This document shows, piece after piece, positions 7,390-15,698 of a DNA stretch of 64,000 nt. The position numbers were made by a program, and so were the translations under genes. The notes beneath the pieces were generated by a model. The model worked only from the letters and a program-made list of their open reading frames with translations, made no database searches and was not told the origin of the DNA. Each line of letters starts with the position of its first letter. Position 1 is the first letter of the stretch. This stretch comes from Brachybacterium sp. FME24 (lineage in GTDB: Bacteria > Actinomycetota > Actinomycetes > Actinomycetales > Dermabacteraceae). Location of the stretch: NCBI RefSeq assembly GCF_014897705.1, contig NZ_JABUXV010000010.1, positions 155,326 to 219,325 on the forward strand, read 5' to 3'.

Positions 7390-9333
7390 ATGGCGCACAA
7401 CGTTGCACAGAAACTGATCGCCTCCCACCTGGTCGAAGGCATTCTCGAGCCGGGCTCCGAAGTGGGCCTGAGGGTGGACCAGACCCTCACCCAGGACGCC
7501 ACCGGCACGATGGTGATGCTCGAGCTCGAGGCGATGGGTCTGGACCGGATCCGCACCGAGCTGTCGGTGCAGTACGTCGACCACAATCTGCTGCAGACCG
7601 ACGAGAAGAACCCCGAGGACCATCTGTTCCTCCAGTCCGCCTCCCAGCGGTTCGGACTGTGGTTCTCCCAAGCCGGCAACGGGGTCTCCCATCCCGTGCA
7701 CCAGGCACACTTCGGTCGCCCCGGCACCACCCTGATCGGCTCGGACTCCCACACCTGCGCGGCCGGCGCCCTGGGCATGCTCGCGGTCGGCGTGGGCGGC
7801 CTCGAGATCGCGATGGCCATGGCAGGCCAGCCCCTGTACGTCACGCTGCCGGAGATCTGGGGCGTGGAGCTGACCGGCACCCTGCCCGACTGGGTCTCCG
7901 CCAAGGACGTGGTGCTGGAGATGCTGCGCCGGCACGGAGTCAGCGGCGGCGTGGGCCGCATCATCGAGTACCACGGCCCTGGGCTCGCGCAGCTGACGGC
8001 GATGGATCGCCACGTGATCGCGAACATGGGCGCCGAGCTGGGCGCCACCGCGACGGTCTTCCCGGCCGACGACGTCGCCCGCGACTACTTGGAGGCCGTC
8101 GGCCGCGCAGACGCGTTCGAGCGGTGGGAGGCCGACGAGGGCGCGACCTACGACCTGACCGAGCAGATCGACCTCTCGACGCTGGAGCCGCTGATAGCCC
8201 GACCCTCCTCCCCCGGCAATGTGGTGACGGTCGCCGAGGTCGCCGGGGAAGAGGTCTCCCAGGTCGTGGTCGGCTCCTCGGCCAACCCCGGGCTGCGGGA
8301 CTTCGCCGTGGTCGCCGAGATCCTCGCGGGCCATCAGAGCCACCAGGGAGTGTCGGTGGACATCAACCCCACCTCCCGCGAGGTGCTGGCGGATCTGATC
8401 ACCGGCGGCTGGCTGACGACCCTGGTGGCGGCAGGTGCGCGCATCCACCAGTCCGGCTGCATGGGCTGCATCGGCATGGGGCAGGCCCCGGCCAGCGGTC
8501 GCAACTCGCTGCGCACGATGCCCCGGAACTTCCCGGGACGTTCCGGGACGGAGGAGGACGCGGTGTGGCTGTGCTCCCCGGAGACCGCGGCGGCAGCGGC
8601 ACTGACCGGCCAGATCACCGATCCGCGCACCCTCGAGGGCTCCCACGGCATCACCTATCCGCGGGCGGTCATGCCCGACCGCTACGCACACTTCCCGGAC
8701 ATGCTGATGCCGCCGCTGCCGGCGGAGGACGCGGCGAGCGTCGAGCTCGTGAAGGGCCCGAACATCTCCTCGCTGCCGGAGTTCACCCCGATCGAGGACC
8801 ACCTGGACATCTCGGCGATCCTGGTGATGGGCGATGACGTCTCCACCGACGAGATCCTGCCCGCCGGATCCCGGGTGCTCCCCTTCCGCAGCAACATCCC
8901 CAAGATCTCCGAGTTCGCCTTCACCCGCCTCGACCCGGAGTATCCGGCGAAGGCGGCCGCCGCGACCGGCGGGCACGTGGTGGTGGCCGGGAGGAACTAC
9001 GGGCAGGGCTCCTCCCGGGAGCACGCGGTGATCGCGCCGCGCTACCTGGGATTGAAGGCGGTGATCGCGGTGAGCTTCGCGCGGATCCACTGGCAGAACC
9101 TCGCGAACTTCGGGATCCTCGCCCTCGAGTTCGACAACCCCGCCGACCTCGCTCGTATCGCCACCGGTGATCAGGTCGTGCTCGACGGAGTGCACGAAGC
9201 GCTCCGCTACGAAAGCGCCCTGACAGCGCGCATCGGCGGGCGCGAAGTGGGCCTGCACCACCGGCTCTCGGAACGACAGGTCGAGATGATCCTGGCCGGC
9301 GGGAGGATCCCACTGGCGGCGCAGGGGGTGTGA
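7390..9333 (+). CDS. Aconitate hydratase family protein (647 aa, compact type)
   Basis: This complete 647-aa aconitase/isopropylmalate-isomerase superfamily enzyme has large-subunit domains and a C-terminal swivel domain on one chain. [4Fe-4S] ligands are in SDSHTC and in SGCMGCIGMGQ. The swivel domain shows the GDDVSTDEILPAG and GRNYGQGSSREHA substrate loops. It is much shorter than the about 900-aa AcnA usual for actinobacterial TCA cycles and matches the compact aconitase type found in several bacteria. It could serve as aconitase or as a dedicated isomerase for another hydroxy acid. TAGGAGG precedes the ATG. It is divergent from aroG and upstream of the ATP-grasp/S15 pair (124 bp gap). 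Confidence 0.9.
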   Translation: MAHNVAQKLIASHLVEGILEPGSEVGLRVDQTLTQDATGTMVMLELEAMGLDRIRTELSVQYVDHNLLQTDEKNPEDHLFLQSASQRFGLWFSQAGNGVSHPVHQAHFGRPGTTLIGSDSHTCAAGALGMLAVGVGGLEIAMAMAGQPLYVTLPEIWGVELTGTLPDWVSAKDVVLEMLRRHGVSGGVGRIIEYHGPGLAQLTAMDRHVIANMGAELGATATVFPADDVARDYLEAVGRADAFERWEADEGATYDLTEQIDLSTLEPLIARPSSPGNVVTVAEVAGEEVSQVVVGSSANPGLRDFAVVAEILAGHQSHQGVSVDINPTSREVLADLITGGWLTTLVAAGARIHQSGCMGCIGMGQAPASGRNSLRTMPRNFPGRSGTEEDAVWLCSPETAAAAALTGQITDPRTLEGSHGITYPRAVMPDRYAHFPDMLMPPLPAEDAASVELVKGPNISSLPEFTPIEDHLDISAILVMGDDVSTDEILPAGSRVLPFRSNIPKISEFAFTRLDPEYPAKAAAATGGHVVVAGRNYGQGSSREHAVIAPRYLGLKAVIAVSFARIHWQNLANFGILALEFDNPADLARIATGDQVVLDGVHEALRYESALTARIGGREVGLHHRLSERQVEMILAGGRIPLAAQGV

Positions 9334-9341
9334 GCAGCGGC

Positions 9342-9355
9342 CGACCGGCCGGTCG
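9342..9355 (+). terminator. Possible hairpin terminator after the aconitase-like gene
   Basis: CGACCGGCCGGTCG is a perfect palindrome 9 bp after the stop codon, with arms that can pair as a short stem. There is no clear T-tract (CCCCTTTA follows at 9361-9368), so termination would be weak or partial and read-through into the ATP-grasp gene is possible. Confidence 0.3.
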
Positions 9356-9457
9356 CGCGCGCCCCTTTACGCGACCTGCCGTCGGCCGCACGATGGGTGC
9401 ACAGGGATGCAGAGGTGCCCAGCCGCCGAGCACCGCCCCGGTCGAAGGAGACCGACC

Positions 9458-10741
9458 ATGATCCGCAACGTCTTCGTCCTCGGACTGGACCAGCACAACG
9501 GGGAGATCCTGCGCCGTCTGCCGGGCGCCGAGAATCTCGCCTTCCACCCCGTGCTGACCCCGAAACGGCTGCAGGGGGCTCGGATCGAGTTCCCGGAGCT
9601 GCTGCACCAGGCGGAGGAGGTGCTGGTCGCCTTCGACGGAACCGTCGACGCCATCGTCAGCTTCTGGGACTTCCCGATGGTGACCATGGTGCCCATCCTG
9701 TGCGCCCGTCGGGGCCTGCCATCGGCCGATCTGACCGCGGTGCTGCGCTGCGAGCACAAGTACTGGGCGCGGCTCGTGCAGAGCGGCGCCATCGAGGAGC
9801 TGCCCGCCTTCGGGCTGCTGGACCTGGACATCCCCGAACCGGTGCTACCGGAGGGCATGCGGTACCCGGTGTGGATCAAGCCGGTGAACGCCGCCTCGTC
9901 CGAGGGGGCGTACAGGCTGACGGACGAGGCCGATCTGCATCGCCATCTGCCGGACGTGCGGGCCGTGATCGAGCGCCTGGGCCGGCCGTTCCAGGACGTG
10001 CTGGACATGGTGGAGCTGCCCCCGGAGATCGAACGCGTCGGCGGTCGGGCCTGCCTGATCGAGGAGGCCGTCACCGGACGGCAGCTGACGCTGGAGGGAT
10101 TCAGCCACGACGGCGCGGTGGTGGTCTACGGAGTCATCGACTCCTTCGACTACCCGGGCACCTCGAGCTTCCTGCGCTACCAGTACCCCTCGCAGGTCCC
10201 GTGGGAGGTCCAGGAGCATCTCAGCGAGGTCGCCCGCCGTGTCATCGCGGCCACCGGGCTCACGGAGTCCACCTTCAACATCGAGTTCTTCTGGGACGAG
10301 GACACCGGTGCCGTGCGGGTGCTGGAGGTCAATGCCCGCCACTCGCAGTCCCACGCGCTGCTGTTCGAGATGGTCGACGGCGCCCCCAATCATCAGGCGA
10401 TGATCGACATCGCCTTCGGGCTCACGCCACAGCTGCCGTACCGGGCCGGCCAGCACGCCATCGCGGCCAAGTGGTTCCTGCGCCGCTTCCGCGACGGGAT
10501 CGTGCGTGCGGTGCCCACCGGCGAGCAGGTCGCGCAGCTGGAACGGGACCTGCCCGGCACGCGCATCGAGATCACCGCCCTCCCCGGAGAGCGCCTGTCG
10601 ACACGGCACGCCGAGGACGGCTACAGCTACGTCCTGGCAGAGGTGTACACCGGCGGCGCGAACCAGGCCGCACTCGCGCGCGCCTCCCGCCGCTGCGTGG
10701 AGACCCTGGCTTTCGACATCGATGAGGTGGAGGACCGATGA
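9458..10741 (+). CDS. ATP-grasp domain protein
   Basis: This 427-aa protein has an ATP-grasp fold. VWIKPVNAASSEG contains the ATP-binding lysine after an N-terminal domain of about 140 residues. ACLIEEAVTGRQLTLEG is the central E-x-E/hinge strand, and NIEFFWDEDTGAVRVLEVNARHS supplies the two acidic metal ligands and Asn. Such enzymes form an acyl-phosphate and ligate it to an amine or thiol, for example in dipeptide synthesis. The specific acceptor is unknown. The start is fixed by GAAGGAG eight bases before the ATG at 9458. The stop overlaps the start of the S15 hydrolase (ATGA), so the two are translationally coupled. Confidence 0.85.
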   Translation: MIRNVFVLGLDQHNGEILRRLPGAENLAFHPVLTPKRLQGARIEFPELLHQAEEVLVAFDGTVDAIVSFWDFPMVTMVPILCARRGLPSADLTAVLRCEHKYWARLVQSGAIEELPAFGLLDLDIPEPVLPEGMRYPVWIKPVNAASSEGAYRLTDEADLHRHLPDVRAVIERLGRPFQDVLDMVELPPEIERVGGRACLIEEAVTGRQLTLEGFSHDGAVVVYGVIDSFDYPGTSSFLRYQYPSQVPWEVQEHLSEVARRVIAATGLTESTFNIEFFWDEDTGAVRVLEVNARHSQSHALLFEMVDGAPNHQAMIDIAFGLTPQLPYRAGQHAIAAKWFLRRFRDGIVRAVPTGEQVAQLERDLPGTRIEITALPGERLSTRHAEDGYSYVLAEVYTGGANQAALARASRRCVETLAFDIDEVEDR

Positions 10742-12807
10742 GGACCGTGACGAGCTTCCCGTACGAGACCCAGGAGACCGAGCACCTGTGGATCGAGATG
10801 TCCGACGGGGTCCGCCTGGCCGCCCGGCTGTGGCGACCGGTCTCCGCCGATGATTCCGGAGGTGCACCCGCGTCCGATGACGCGCCCGCGACCGATATCG
10901 AGCCTGTGCCCGGGATTCTCGAGCTGATCCCCTACCGCCAACGGGACCTGACCGCCCAGCGCGATTCGATCCACCACCCGTACATGGCCGGGCACGGTTA
11001 CGCCTGCCTGCGCGTGGACCTGCGCGGCAGCGGCAACTCCGAGGGCGTGCTCAGCGATGAGTACCTCGAGCAGGAGCTGGTCGATGCCGAGGAGATCCTG
11101 GCGTGGATGGCCTCGCAGCCCTGGTGCTCGGGGCGCACCGCGATGATGGGGATCTCCTGGGGCGGGTTCAACGCACTGCAGGTGGCCGCCCGCCGCCCCC
11201 CGAGCCTGGGCGCGATCATCACCTGCAGCTCCACCGACGACCGCTACACCGACGACGTCCATTACATGGGCGGATGCCTGCTCACGGACAACCTGTCCTG
11301 GGCCTCGACCATGTTCGCCTACAACGCCTGCCCCCCGGATCCGGCGATCGTCGGCGACGCGTGGCGGCAGATGTGGCTGGACCGGCTCCGGGGCAGCGGG
11401 CTGTGGCTGGAGACCTGGCTGCGTCATCAGCGCCGCGACGACTATTGGCGCCACGGTTCGATCATCGAGGACTACTCCGCCGTCGAGGTTCCGGTGCTGG
11501 CCGTCAGCGGCTGGGCCGACGGCTACTCCAACTCCGTCTTCCGACTGCTGGCGAACCTCGATTCCCCGGTGCGCGGCCTCATCGGGCCGTGGAGCCATAA
11601 GTACCCCCACCTGGGCGAGCCCGGCCCCGCGATCGGCTTCCTGCAGGAGGCCGTGCTCTGGTGGGACCACTGGCTGAAGGACGATCGAGGCAACGGCGCG
11701 ATGGACCGCCCCGCTCTGACCATCTGGATGCAGGACACGGCGCCGCCGGCGACCACCTACGCGCAGCGGCCCGGACGCTGGGTGGGCGAGGAGTCCTGGC
11801 CCACCCGGAACGTCGTCCCCACCCGCTTCCCACTGGGCTTCTACACCATCCACGCCCCCGGCGAGGAGTCCCACTCCACCGACCCGCGCTCGGTGCGCTC
11901 ACCGCTGTCGGTGGGGCAGTTCGCCGGCAAATGGTGCTCCTACAACGCCCCTCCTGATATGCCGTATGACCAGCGCGAGGAGGATGGTGGGTCCCTCGTC
12001 TTCACCAGCGCAGCTCTGCCGGAGACGGTGGAGGTGCTGGGTGCGCCGGTGGTCTCGCTGGACCTGTCCGTGGACCAGCCGTCCGCACAGGTCATCGTGC
12101 GGCTCTCGGACGTCGCTCCCGACGGGGAGGCCACCCGCGTCAGCTACGAGGTCCAGAACCTCACCCATCACGCGGGCTCCGCCGAGCCCGTCGCACTGGT
12201 GCCCGGGGAACGGCGCACCGTCGACGTGCAGCTCAACGGCATGGCGCAGTCCTTCCCACCCGGGCATCAGCTGCGCGTGTCGGTGTCGACGTCGTACTGG
12301 CCGGTGGTGTGGCCCTCCCCGGAGCCGGTGCGGATGACCATCCACCCCCGGTCCAGCGAGCTGCTGCTGCCGGTGCGGCCGCGCCCGCCCCACGAGATCA
12401 GCCCGGTGTTCGGCGAGGCCGAGGGAGCCGAGCCGCTACGGGCGAGGCAACTGGTCAGCGGCGCGCAGGACTGGCGGGTCAGCCGCGACATGGTGGATCT
12501 GTCCGGCCGGCTCGACGTGGTCAAGGATCTCGGCACCGTGCATTTCGAGGACATCGATCTCGCGGTGCGCCGCGCTTCCCACGAGACCTACGGCTTCGTC
12601 GCCGGCGACGTCAGCTCGGTGCGCGGCGAGACCCTGTGGAACATCGGCTTCTCTCGCGGCGACTGGTCCGCTCGCACCACGACCCGCACCGTGCTCACCT
12701 CCACCGCCACCGAGTTCCACGTGTACGCGGAGCAGGACGCCTGGGAGGGTCACGAGCGGGTGGACTCGCGCACGTGGAGCACCTCGATCCCCCGCGACCA
12801 CGTGTGA
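10738..12807 (+). CDS. CocE/NonD family hydrolase (X-Pro dipeptidyl-peptidase S15 type)
   Basis: This 689-aa alpha/beta hydrolase has the S15/CocE architecture: catalytic domain, helical cap and C-terminal jelly-roll (PepX-C). Nucleophile Ser140 is in MMGISWGG, Asp261 in SGWADGYSN and His287 in GPWSHKYPH, spacing close to cocaine esterase. Relatives cleave esters, amides or N-terminal dipeptides. No signal peptide is seen, so it is cytosolic. Its ATG overlaps the stop of the ATP-grasp gene, which suggests that the two act on the same compound: one makes and the other breaks an amide or ester, or both process a scavenged conjugate. That link is inference. Confidence 0.9.
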   Translation: MRTVTSFPYETQETEHLWIEMSDGVRLAARLWRPVSADDSGGAPASDDAPATDIEPVPGILELIPYRQRDLTAQRDSIHHPYMAGHGYACLRVDLRGSGNSEGVLSDEYLEQELVDAEEILAWMASQPWCSGRTAMMGISWGGFNALQVAARRPPSLGAIITCSSTDDRYTDDVHYMGGCLLTDNLSWASTMFAYNACPPDPAIVGDAWRQMWLDRLRGSGLWLETWLRHQRRDDYWRHGSIIEDYSAVEVPVLAVSGWADGYSNSVFRLLANLDSPVRGLIGPWSHKYPHLGEPGPAIGFLQEAVLWWDHWLKDDRGNGAMDRPALTIWMQDTAPPATTYAQRPGRWVGEESWPTRNVVPTRFPLGFYTIHAPGEESHSTDPRSVRSPLSVGQFAGKWCSYNAPPDMPYDQREEDGGSLVFTSAALPETVEVLGAPVVSLDLSVDQPSAQVIVRLSDVAPDGEATRVSYEVQNLTHHAGSAEPVALVPGERRTVDVQLNGMAQSFPPGHQLRVSVSTSYWPVVWPSPEPVRMTIHPRSSELLLPVRPRPPHEISPVFGEAEGAEPLRARQLVSGAQDWRVSRDMVDLSGRLDVVKDLGTVHFEDIDLAVRRASHETYGFVAGDVSSVRGETLWNIGFSRGDWSARTTTRTVLTSTATEFHVYAEQDAWEGHERVDSRTWSTSIPRDHV

Positions 12808-12833
12808 CCCGGCCCGGCGCCCGAGCGGGCTCG

Positions 12834-14030
12834 TCAGCGCCGGCGTGAGCGTCTCGCCGGGGCACTCATCCCGAGCTGCACCGCCACGGGCTGCACGCGC
12901 CACAGGGTCGTGACCTCCTGGCGACGAGCAGCGTGGAGCAGGTCGTGAGGATCCTCGGCGCGGGAATGGCGGGCGGGCGTCGAGTCGCTGCCGACGACCT
13001 CGAGCCCGGCTGCGCGGATCATCCCCAGCAGCTCCTCGCGGCTGCGCAGGCCCAGGTGCTCCGCGAGATCGGAGAGCACCAGCCACCCCTCGCCGCCGGG
13101 CGTGAGGTGCTCGCCGAGACCATCGAGGAAACGTCGCAGCATGTCGGAGTGGTCGTCGTAGACGCCCAGTTCGAGCGTGGAGGTGGGCTCGCCGGGCAGC
13201 CACGGCGGATTGCAGACGACGAGGTCCGCGCGACCGGGCGGGAAGAGGTCGGCCTCCAGCACGGAGACCCGATCTTCGAGGCCGAGCCGCTGCATGTTCT
13301 CCTGCGCGCTCTCCACCGCGCGAGGGTTGATGTCGGTCGCGACCACGCGGACTGCTCCCCGGCGGGCGAGGACCGCGGCCAGGACGCCGGTGCCGGTGCC
13401 GATATCGACCACGTCCACGCCCCCGGCTCCCCCGACTCCTTCTGCTGTCCCGGCTGCCCCGGGAAGCGGTGCGCGGGCCACGAGATCAACGTACTCGGAC
13501 CGCGAGGGCGAGAAGACGCTGTAGCGAGGATGGATGCGCGCTCCGAGCGCCGGGACGGGCACTCCTTGCTCGTGCCACTGCCAGGCGCTGAGCACCCCTT
13601 GCAGTTCGGTCAGGGACACCAGGGTCGGCTCCTGCAGCTCGCCGTACGCCTCGCCGCAGGCCGCGCTCACGTCGGGAGCACGGCGCAGCGCGAGACGGAT
13701 CCCGGGTTCGAGGAGGACCGTGATCCCCCCGAGCACCCCTGCGCGTTCGGAGCGTTCGGCGCGGTGGGCCCGGAAGAGACTCGCGACATCGAGATTCCGG
13801 GGGATGGCGCGGTGGTCGATGCGGCGGGAGACCGCCTTCAGCAGCTGTCGAGCGTTGTGGTAGTCGCCGCGCCACAGCAGTCCCACCCCGCTGCGGATGC
13901 GCCGCAGGGCGGCGTTCGCGGTGAGCGTGTCGTCGACGACCTCGAGGCACGCCGGCGGCGCGGCACCGTTCTCGGAGCGCCATCGTGCTGCGCGTTCGGT
14001 GCCGTTCTCGGTCCAGCTGACCATGGACAT
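12834..14030 (-). CDS. Class I SAM-dependent methyltransferase (NPPW type)
   Basis: This 398-aa protein has a C-terminal methyltransferase domain. VVDIGTGTGVLAAVLA is motif I, VVATDINPRAVE is motif II and VVCNPPWLPG is motif IV. The NPPW signature occurs in enzymes that methylate exocyclic or side-chain nitrogens (HemK/PrmC, RsmC, N6-adenine types). The N-terminal about 190 residues are not recognised but resemble the extra domain of other small-MTS-type RNA or protein methyltransferases. GGGGGAA precedes the ATG. It converges on the S15 hydrolase gene and shares no operon partner. The target is unknown. Confidence 0.85.
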   Translation of the reverse strand: MSMVSWTENGTERAARWRSENGAAPPACLEVVDDTLTANAALRRIRSGVGLLWRGDYHNARQLLKAVSRRIDHRAIPRNLDVASLFRAHRAERSERAGVLGGITVLLEPGIRLALRRAPDVSAACGEAYGELQEPTLVSLTELQGVLSAWQWHEQGVPVPALGARIHPRYSVFSPSRSEYVDLVARAPLPGAAGTAEGVGGAGGVDVVDIGTGTGVLAAVLARRGAVRVVATDINPRAVESAQENMQRLGLEDRVSVLEADLFPPGRADLVVCNPPWLPGEPTSTLELGVYDDHSDMLRRFLDGLGEHLTPGGEGWLVLSDLAEHLGLRSREELLGMIRAAGLEVVGSDSTPARHSRAEDPHDLLHAARRQEVTTLWRVQPVAVQLGMSAPARRSRRR

Positions 14031-14306
14031 CGGTTTCCCCCAGGACGTCGACTCTGCGAGGAACCGGCGTCACGTCGGTGTCGGAATTCGGAGCGTGACC
14101 TCGCGACGAGGCCTTCTCGTCCGGTCCCCCAGTGTCTCACCTGGGGTCGGATCGTGGACCACCAAGTGCTTGGCTGCTGCGCGATCCGCCTCTGCGCGAC
14201 ATCGCCGTCGGGCGCCTGACCGGCGGGTAGGTGCCTTTCCGGCCATCCTTCCTATACTCGAACATCCACACGCCAGACGTGTTCACAACGACGAAGGAGG
14301 CACCAC

Positions 14307-14522
14307 ATGAGTGCAGACGAGAAGTTCGAGAACGCGACCGACAAGCTGGGCGGCCAGGCCAAGGAAGGCCTGGGCAAGGCCACCGGCGACAAGGAGACCC
14401 AGGCGGAGGGCGAGGCCCAGCAGGGCAAGGCCAACGCCAAGGAGAAGCTCCAGGATGCCCGCGACACCGTGAAGGGCGCGCTCGGCGGTCTCACCGGGAA
14501 CAAGGGCGACGGCCCGAAGTGA
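14307..14522 (+). CDS. CsbD family stress protein
   Basis: This 71-aa hydrophilic, Lys/Glu/Gly-rich protein shows the CsbD pattern KFENATDKLGGQAKEGLGKA, with periodic A-K-E repeats and no Cys or Trp. CsbD proteins are abundant general-stress proteins of unknown mechanism (sigma-B dependent in Bacillus). GAAGGAGG lies seven to eight bases before the ATG. A TATACT -10-like box lies at 14253-14258, without a clear -35. A GC-rich hairpin follows the stop. Confidence 0.92.
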   Translation: MSADEKFENATDKLGGQAKEGLGKATGDKETQAEGEAQQGKANAKEKLQDARDTVKGALGGLTGNKGDGPK

Positions 14523-14530
14523 CCCGCCTG

Positions 14531-14562
14531 CGACGCGGCTGCTGAGACTCAGCGTCGCGTCG
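14531..14562 (+). terminator. Hairpin after csbD-like gene
   Basis: An inner stem GCTGAG-A-CTCAGC (14541-14553) is extended by an outer CGACGCG/CGCGTCG stem (14531-14537 with 14556-14562) across a small internal loop. It begins 9 bp after the stop codon. No T-tract follows, so it may be a terminator of the GC-rich actinobacterial kind or an mRNA-stabilising 3' end. Confidence 0.45.
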
Positions 14563-14671
14563 ATCTGGTGGCGGCCCCTGCGATGGGGTCGCCATCAGGC
14601 GGTGCCGCCCCTGTGCCGGCCGACTTCGATCGCATCGGCTGATCCGACTTCTCCGACCACGGGAGCCACCC

Positions 14672-14878
14672 ATGTTCTTCATCTTCGGCATCGCCTCGAA
14701 GCAGCAGGATCTCGGACCCGGGGCCACCCGTGCCTGCCCTCGCTGCCACAACACCACGCAGTGGTCGCGCGTGAAGTCGTTCCGGCAGTTCACGCTGTTC
14801 TTCGTCATCCCGGTCGCACGGTGGGGCCGACGGCAGTATGAGCAATGCGGCATCTGCGGAGCGACCGTCGAAGAATGA
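14672..14878 (+). CDS. Zinc-ribbon domain protein
   Basis: This 68-aa protein has two cysteine pairs, CPRCHN near residue 24 and CGICGA near residue 60, framing a short hydrophobic segment (FTLFFVIPVARW). This is the zinc-ribbon layout of small actinobacterial proteins with a zinc-ribbon_15-like fold. The hydrophobic middle may be a core strand rather than a membrane helix. GGGAGCCACCC precedes the ATG. It is likely monocistronic. The function is unknown. Confidence 0.82.
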   Translation: MFFIFGIASKQQDLGPGATRACPRCHNTTQWSRVKSFRQFTLFFVIPVARWGRRQYEQCGICGATVEE

Positions 14879-14986
14879 GGTCGGGCGGAGCGCGGCTTCT
14901 CTCGTGCAGTGAGGCCGGGCGGAGCGCGGGCCTTCACGTGCGAGTCTCCCCGGAGGTACGGGACGACCCAGGGCCCGCTGCCGGGC

Positions 14987-15080
14987 CGCCAACCGTGCAT
15001 CCGTCGCCGTCGGTGCGCCCAGCCGATATCAGTGCATCCGACCGCCGTTGGTGTGTCCGACCGCCATCAGTGCATCTACG
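14987..15080. repeat. Imperfect 18-19-bp tandem repeat
   Basis: Five consecutive degenerate units follow the pattern CGCCNNCNGTGCATCCGA: CGCCAACCGTGCATC, CGCCGTCGGTGCGCC, CGATATCAGTGCATC, CGCCGTTGGTGTGTC and CGCCATCAGTGCATC are their cores. No spacers separate them, so this is a minisatellite-like array, not CRISPR. It directly precedes the first copy of the antitoxin-type promoter. Confidence 0.65.
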
Positions 15081-15087
15081 AGCCGTC

Positions 15088-15180
15088 CCGAAAGAGGGTT
15101 TGCCTCCGCAAGACATGTACAAGTTGTACGTGATGTACATGATGTACCAGTGGTTCTTGGAGACATACCGTCAGCCGATG
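15088..15180 (+). promoter_or_regulatory. Antitoxin-type promoter/operator, copy A (orphan)
   Basis: Four GTAC half-sites at 15117, 15126, 15135 and 15144 are spaced exactly 9 bp apart. The last forms TGTACC (15143-15148), a possible -35, 17 bp before TACCGT (15166-15171), which is six bases before an ATG at 15178. The segment aligns with the region upstream of the real antitoxin (copy B), from GAGGGTT through GCCGATG. It now leads only to a 41-codon low-complexity frame. Confidence 0.6.
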
Positions 15181-15303
15181 ACCACCGCCAGGCTCCACCG
15201 GGAGCCGCGGCCCTCGGGCCGCAGGCCATGGATCTCGGATCTCCGGCCTCAGACTTCGGATCTGGATGGGGATCTCAGGCCTCGGGCCTCAGGCCTCGGT
15301 TGA
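15178..15303 (+). pseudogene. Remnant frame behind promoter copy A
   Basis: A 41-codon frame starts at the ATG six bases after the copy A -10 box. It opens MTTARLHREP and then turns into Arg/Ser/Pro/Asp-rich low-complexity sequence encoded by CTCRGGC-like heptamer repeats. Apart from the start context it shows no similarity to the antitoxin downstream. It is most easily read as the decayed or overwritten partner of a duplicated antitoxin gene; real translation is doubtful. Confidence 0.3.
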
Positions 15304-15341
15304 GATCTCGGGTCTCGGAACTCGGAGCCTCGGGGCCTCGC
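15211..15341. repeat. CTCGG-rich low-complexity repeat with 7-bp tandem core
   Basis: The stretch is built from ATCTCGG and GCCTCGG variants. At 15274-15301 four 7-bp units run head to tail (CTCAGGC, CTCGGGC, CTCAGGC, CTCGGTT). It separates promoter copies A and B and likely arose by slippage. Confidence 0.6.
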
Positions 15342-15366
15342 GACGGCGGATATGCGCGATCGGTGT

Positions 15367-15442
15367 CCGGGAAGAGGGTTCGTCGCTGTCGAACCTGGAC
15401 ACGTTGCCCGTGATGTACAACCGTTTGTGCGTGTTATAGCGT
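15367..15442 (+). promoter_or_regulatory. Antitoxin promoter/operator, copy B
   Basis: TGTACA (15414-15419) as -35, a 17-bp spacer and TAGCGT (15437-15442) as -10 are followed by six bases and the antitoxin ATG, implying a leaderless transcript. The 9-bp-phased GTAC positions of copy A are partly kept (GGAC at 15397, GCCC at 15406, GTAC at 15415). Phd/YefM proteins normally repress their own promoter by binding such short repeats. Confidence 0.6.
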
Positions 15443-15448
15443 CGGCCG

Positions 15449-15685
15449 ATGAAACGAGTGACTCCCTCAGCATTCCGAGCCGACCAGAGCACCTATATGG
15501 GCCTGGTTCAGCATGAGCCCGTCGAGATACTCAGCCGAGGAGCCCGGCGGCGCGCCGTCCTCGTATCCCCGGAGTTCTACGACCGCTCCGTGGTCGCGCT
15601 CGGCGACGAGCCATATGCCCCACCCCCACTCAGCCCCGAGGAGGAGGAGAGAGAATTCGTCTGGGACCTGCTCGAGCGGCTCTGA
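15449..15685 (+). CDS. Phd/YefM-type antitoxin, solitary
   Basis: This 78-aa protein begins MKRVTPSAFRADQSTYM and continues with EPVEILSRGARRRAVLVSPEFYD, the usual Phd/YefM N-terminal DNA-binding fold (a short beta strand plus the 'rgr..aVlvs..y' strand). An acidic, probably disordered C-terminal tail (LSPEEEEREFVWDLLERL) would neutralise a toxin. No RelE, Doc or PIN-type toxin gene follows; the next gene is a convergent XRE regulator 13 bp away. It is therefore an orphan antitoxin or one acting on a distant toxin. Start choice rests on the leaderless -10 box. Confidence 0.8.
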   Translation: MKRVTPSAFRADQSTYMGLVQHEPVEILSRGARRRAVLVSPEFYDRSVVALGDEPYAPPPLSPEEEEREFVWDLLERL

Positions 15686-15698
15686 ACCTCGGCGTGGG

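Noticed and set aside
7207..9261. Open frame of about 700 codons antisense to the aconitase-like gene
   Set aside because: It arises from high GC in third positions of the opposite strand, is rich in His/Arg/Gln runs without domains, and the sense gene is unambiguous. Only its last 20 codons (7147-7206) are meaningful, as the leader peptide.
14987..15080. Possible CRISPR array
   Set aside because: Units are short (18-19 bp), degenerate and contiguous without spacers, and no cas gene is present.
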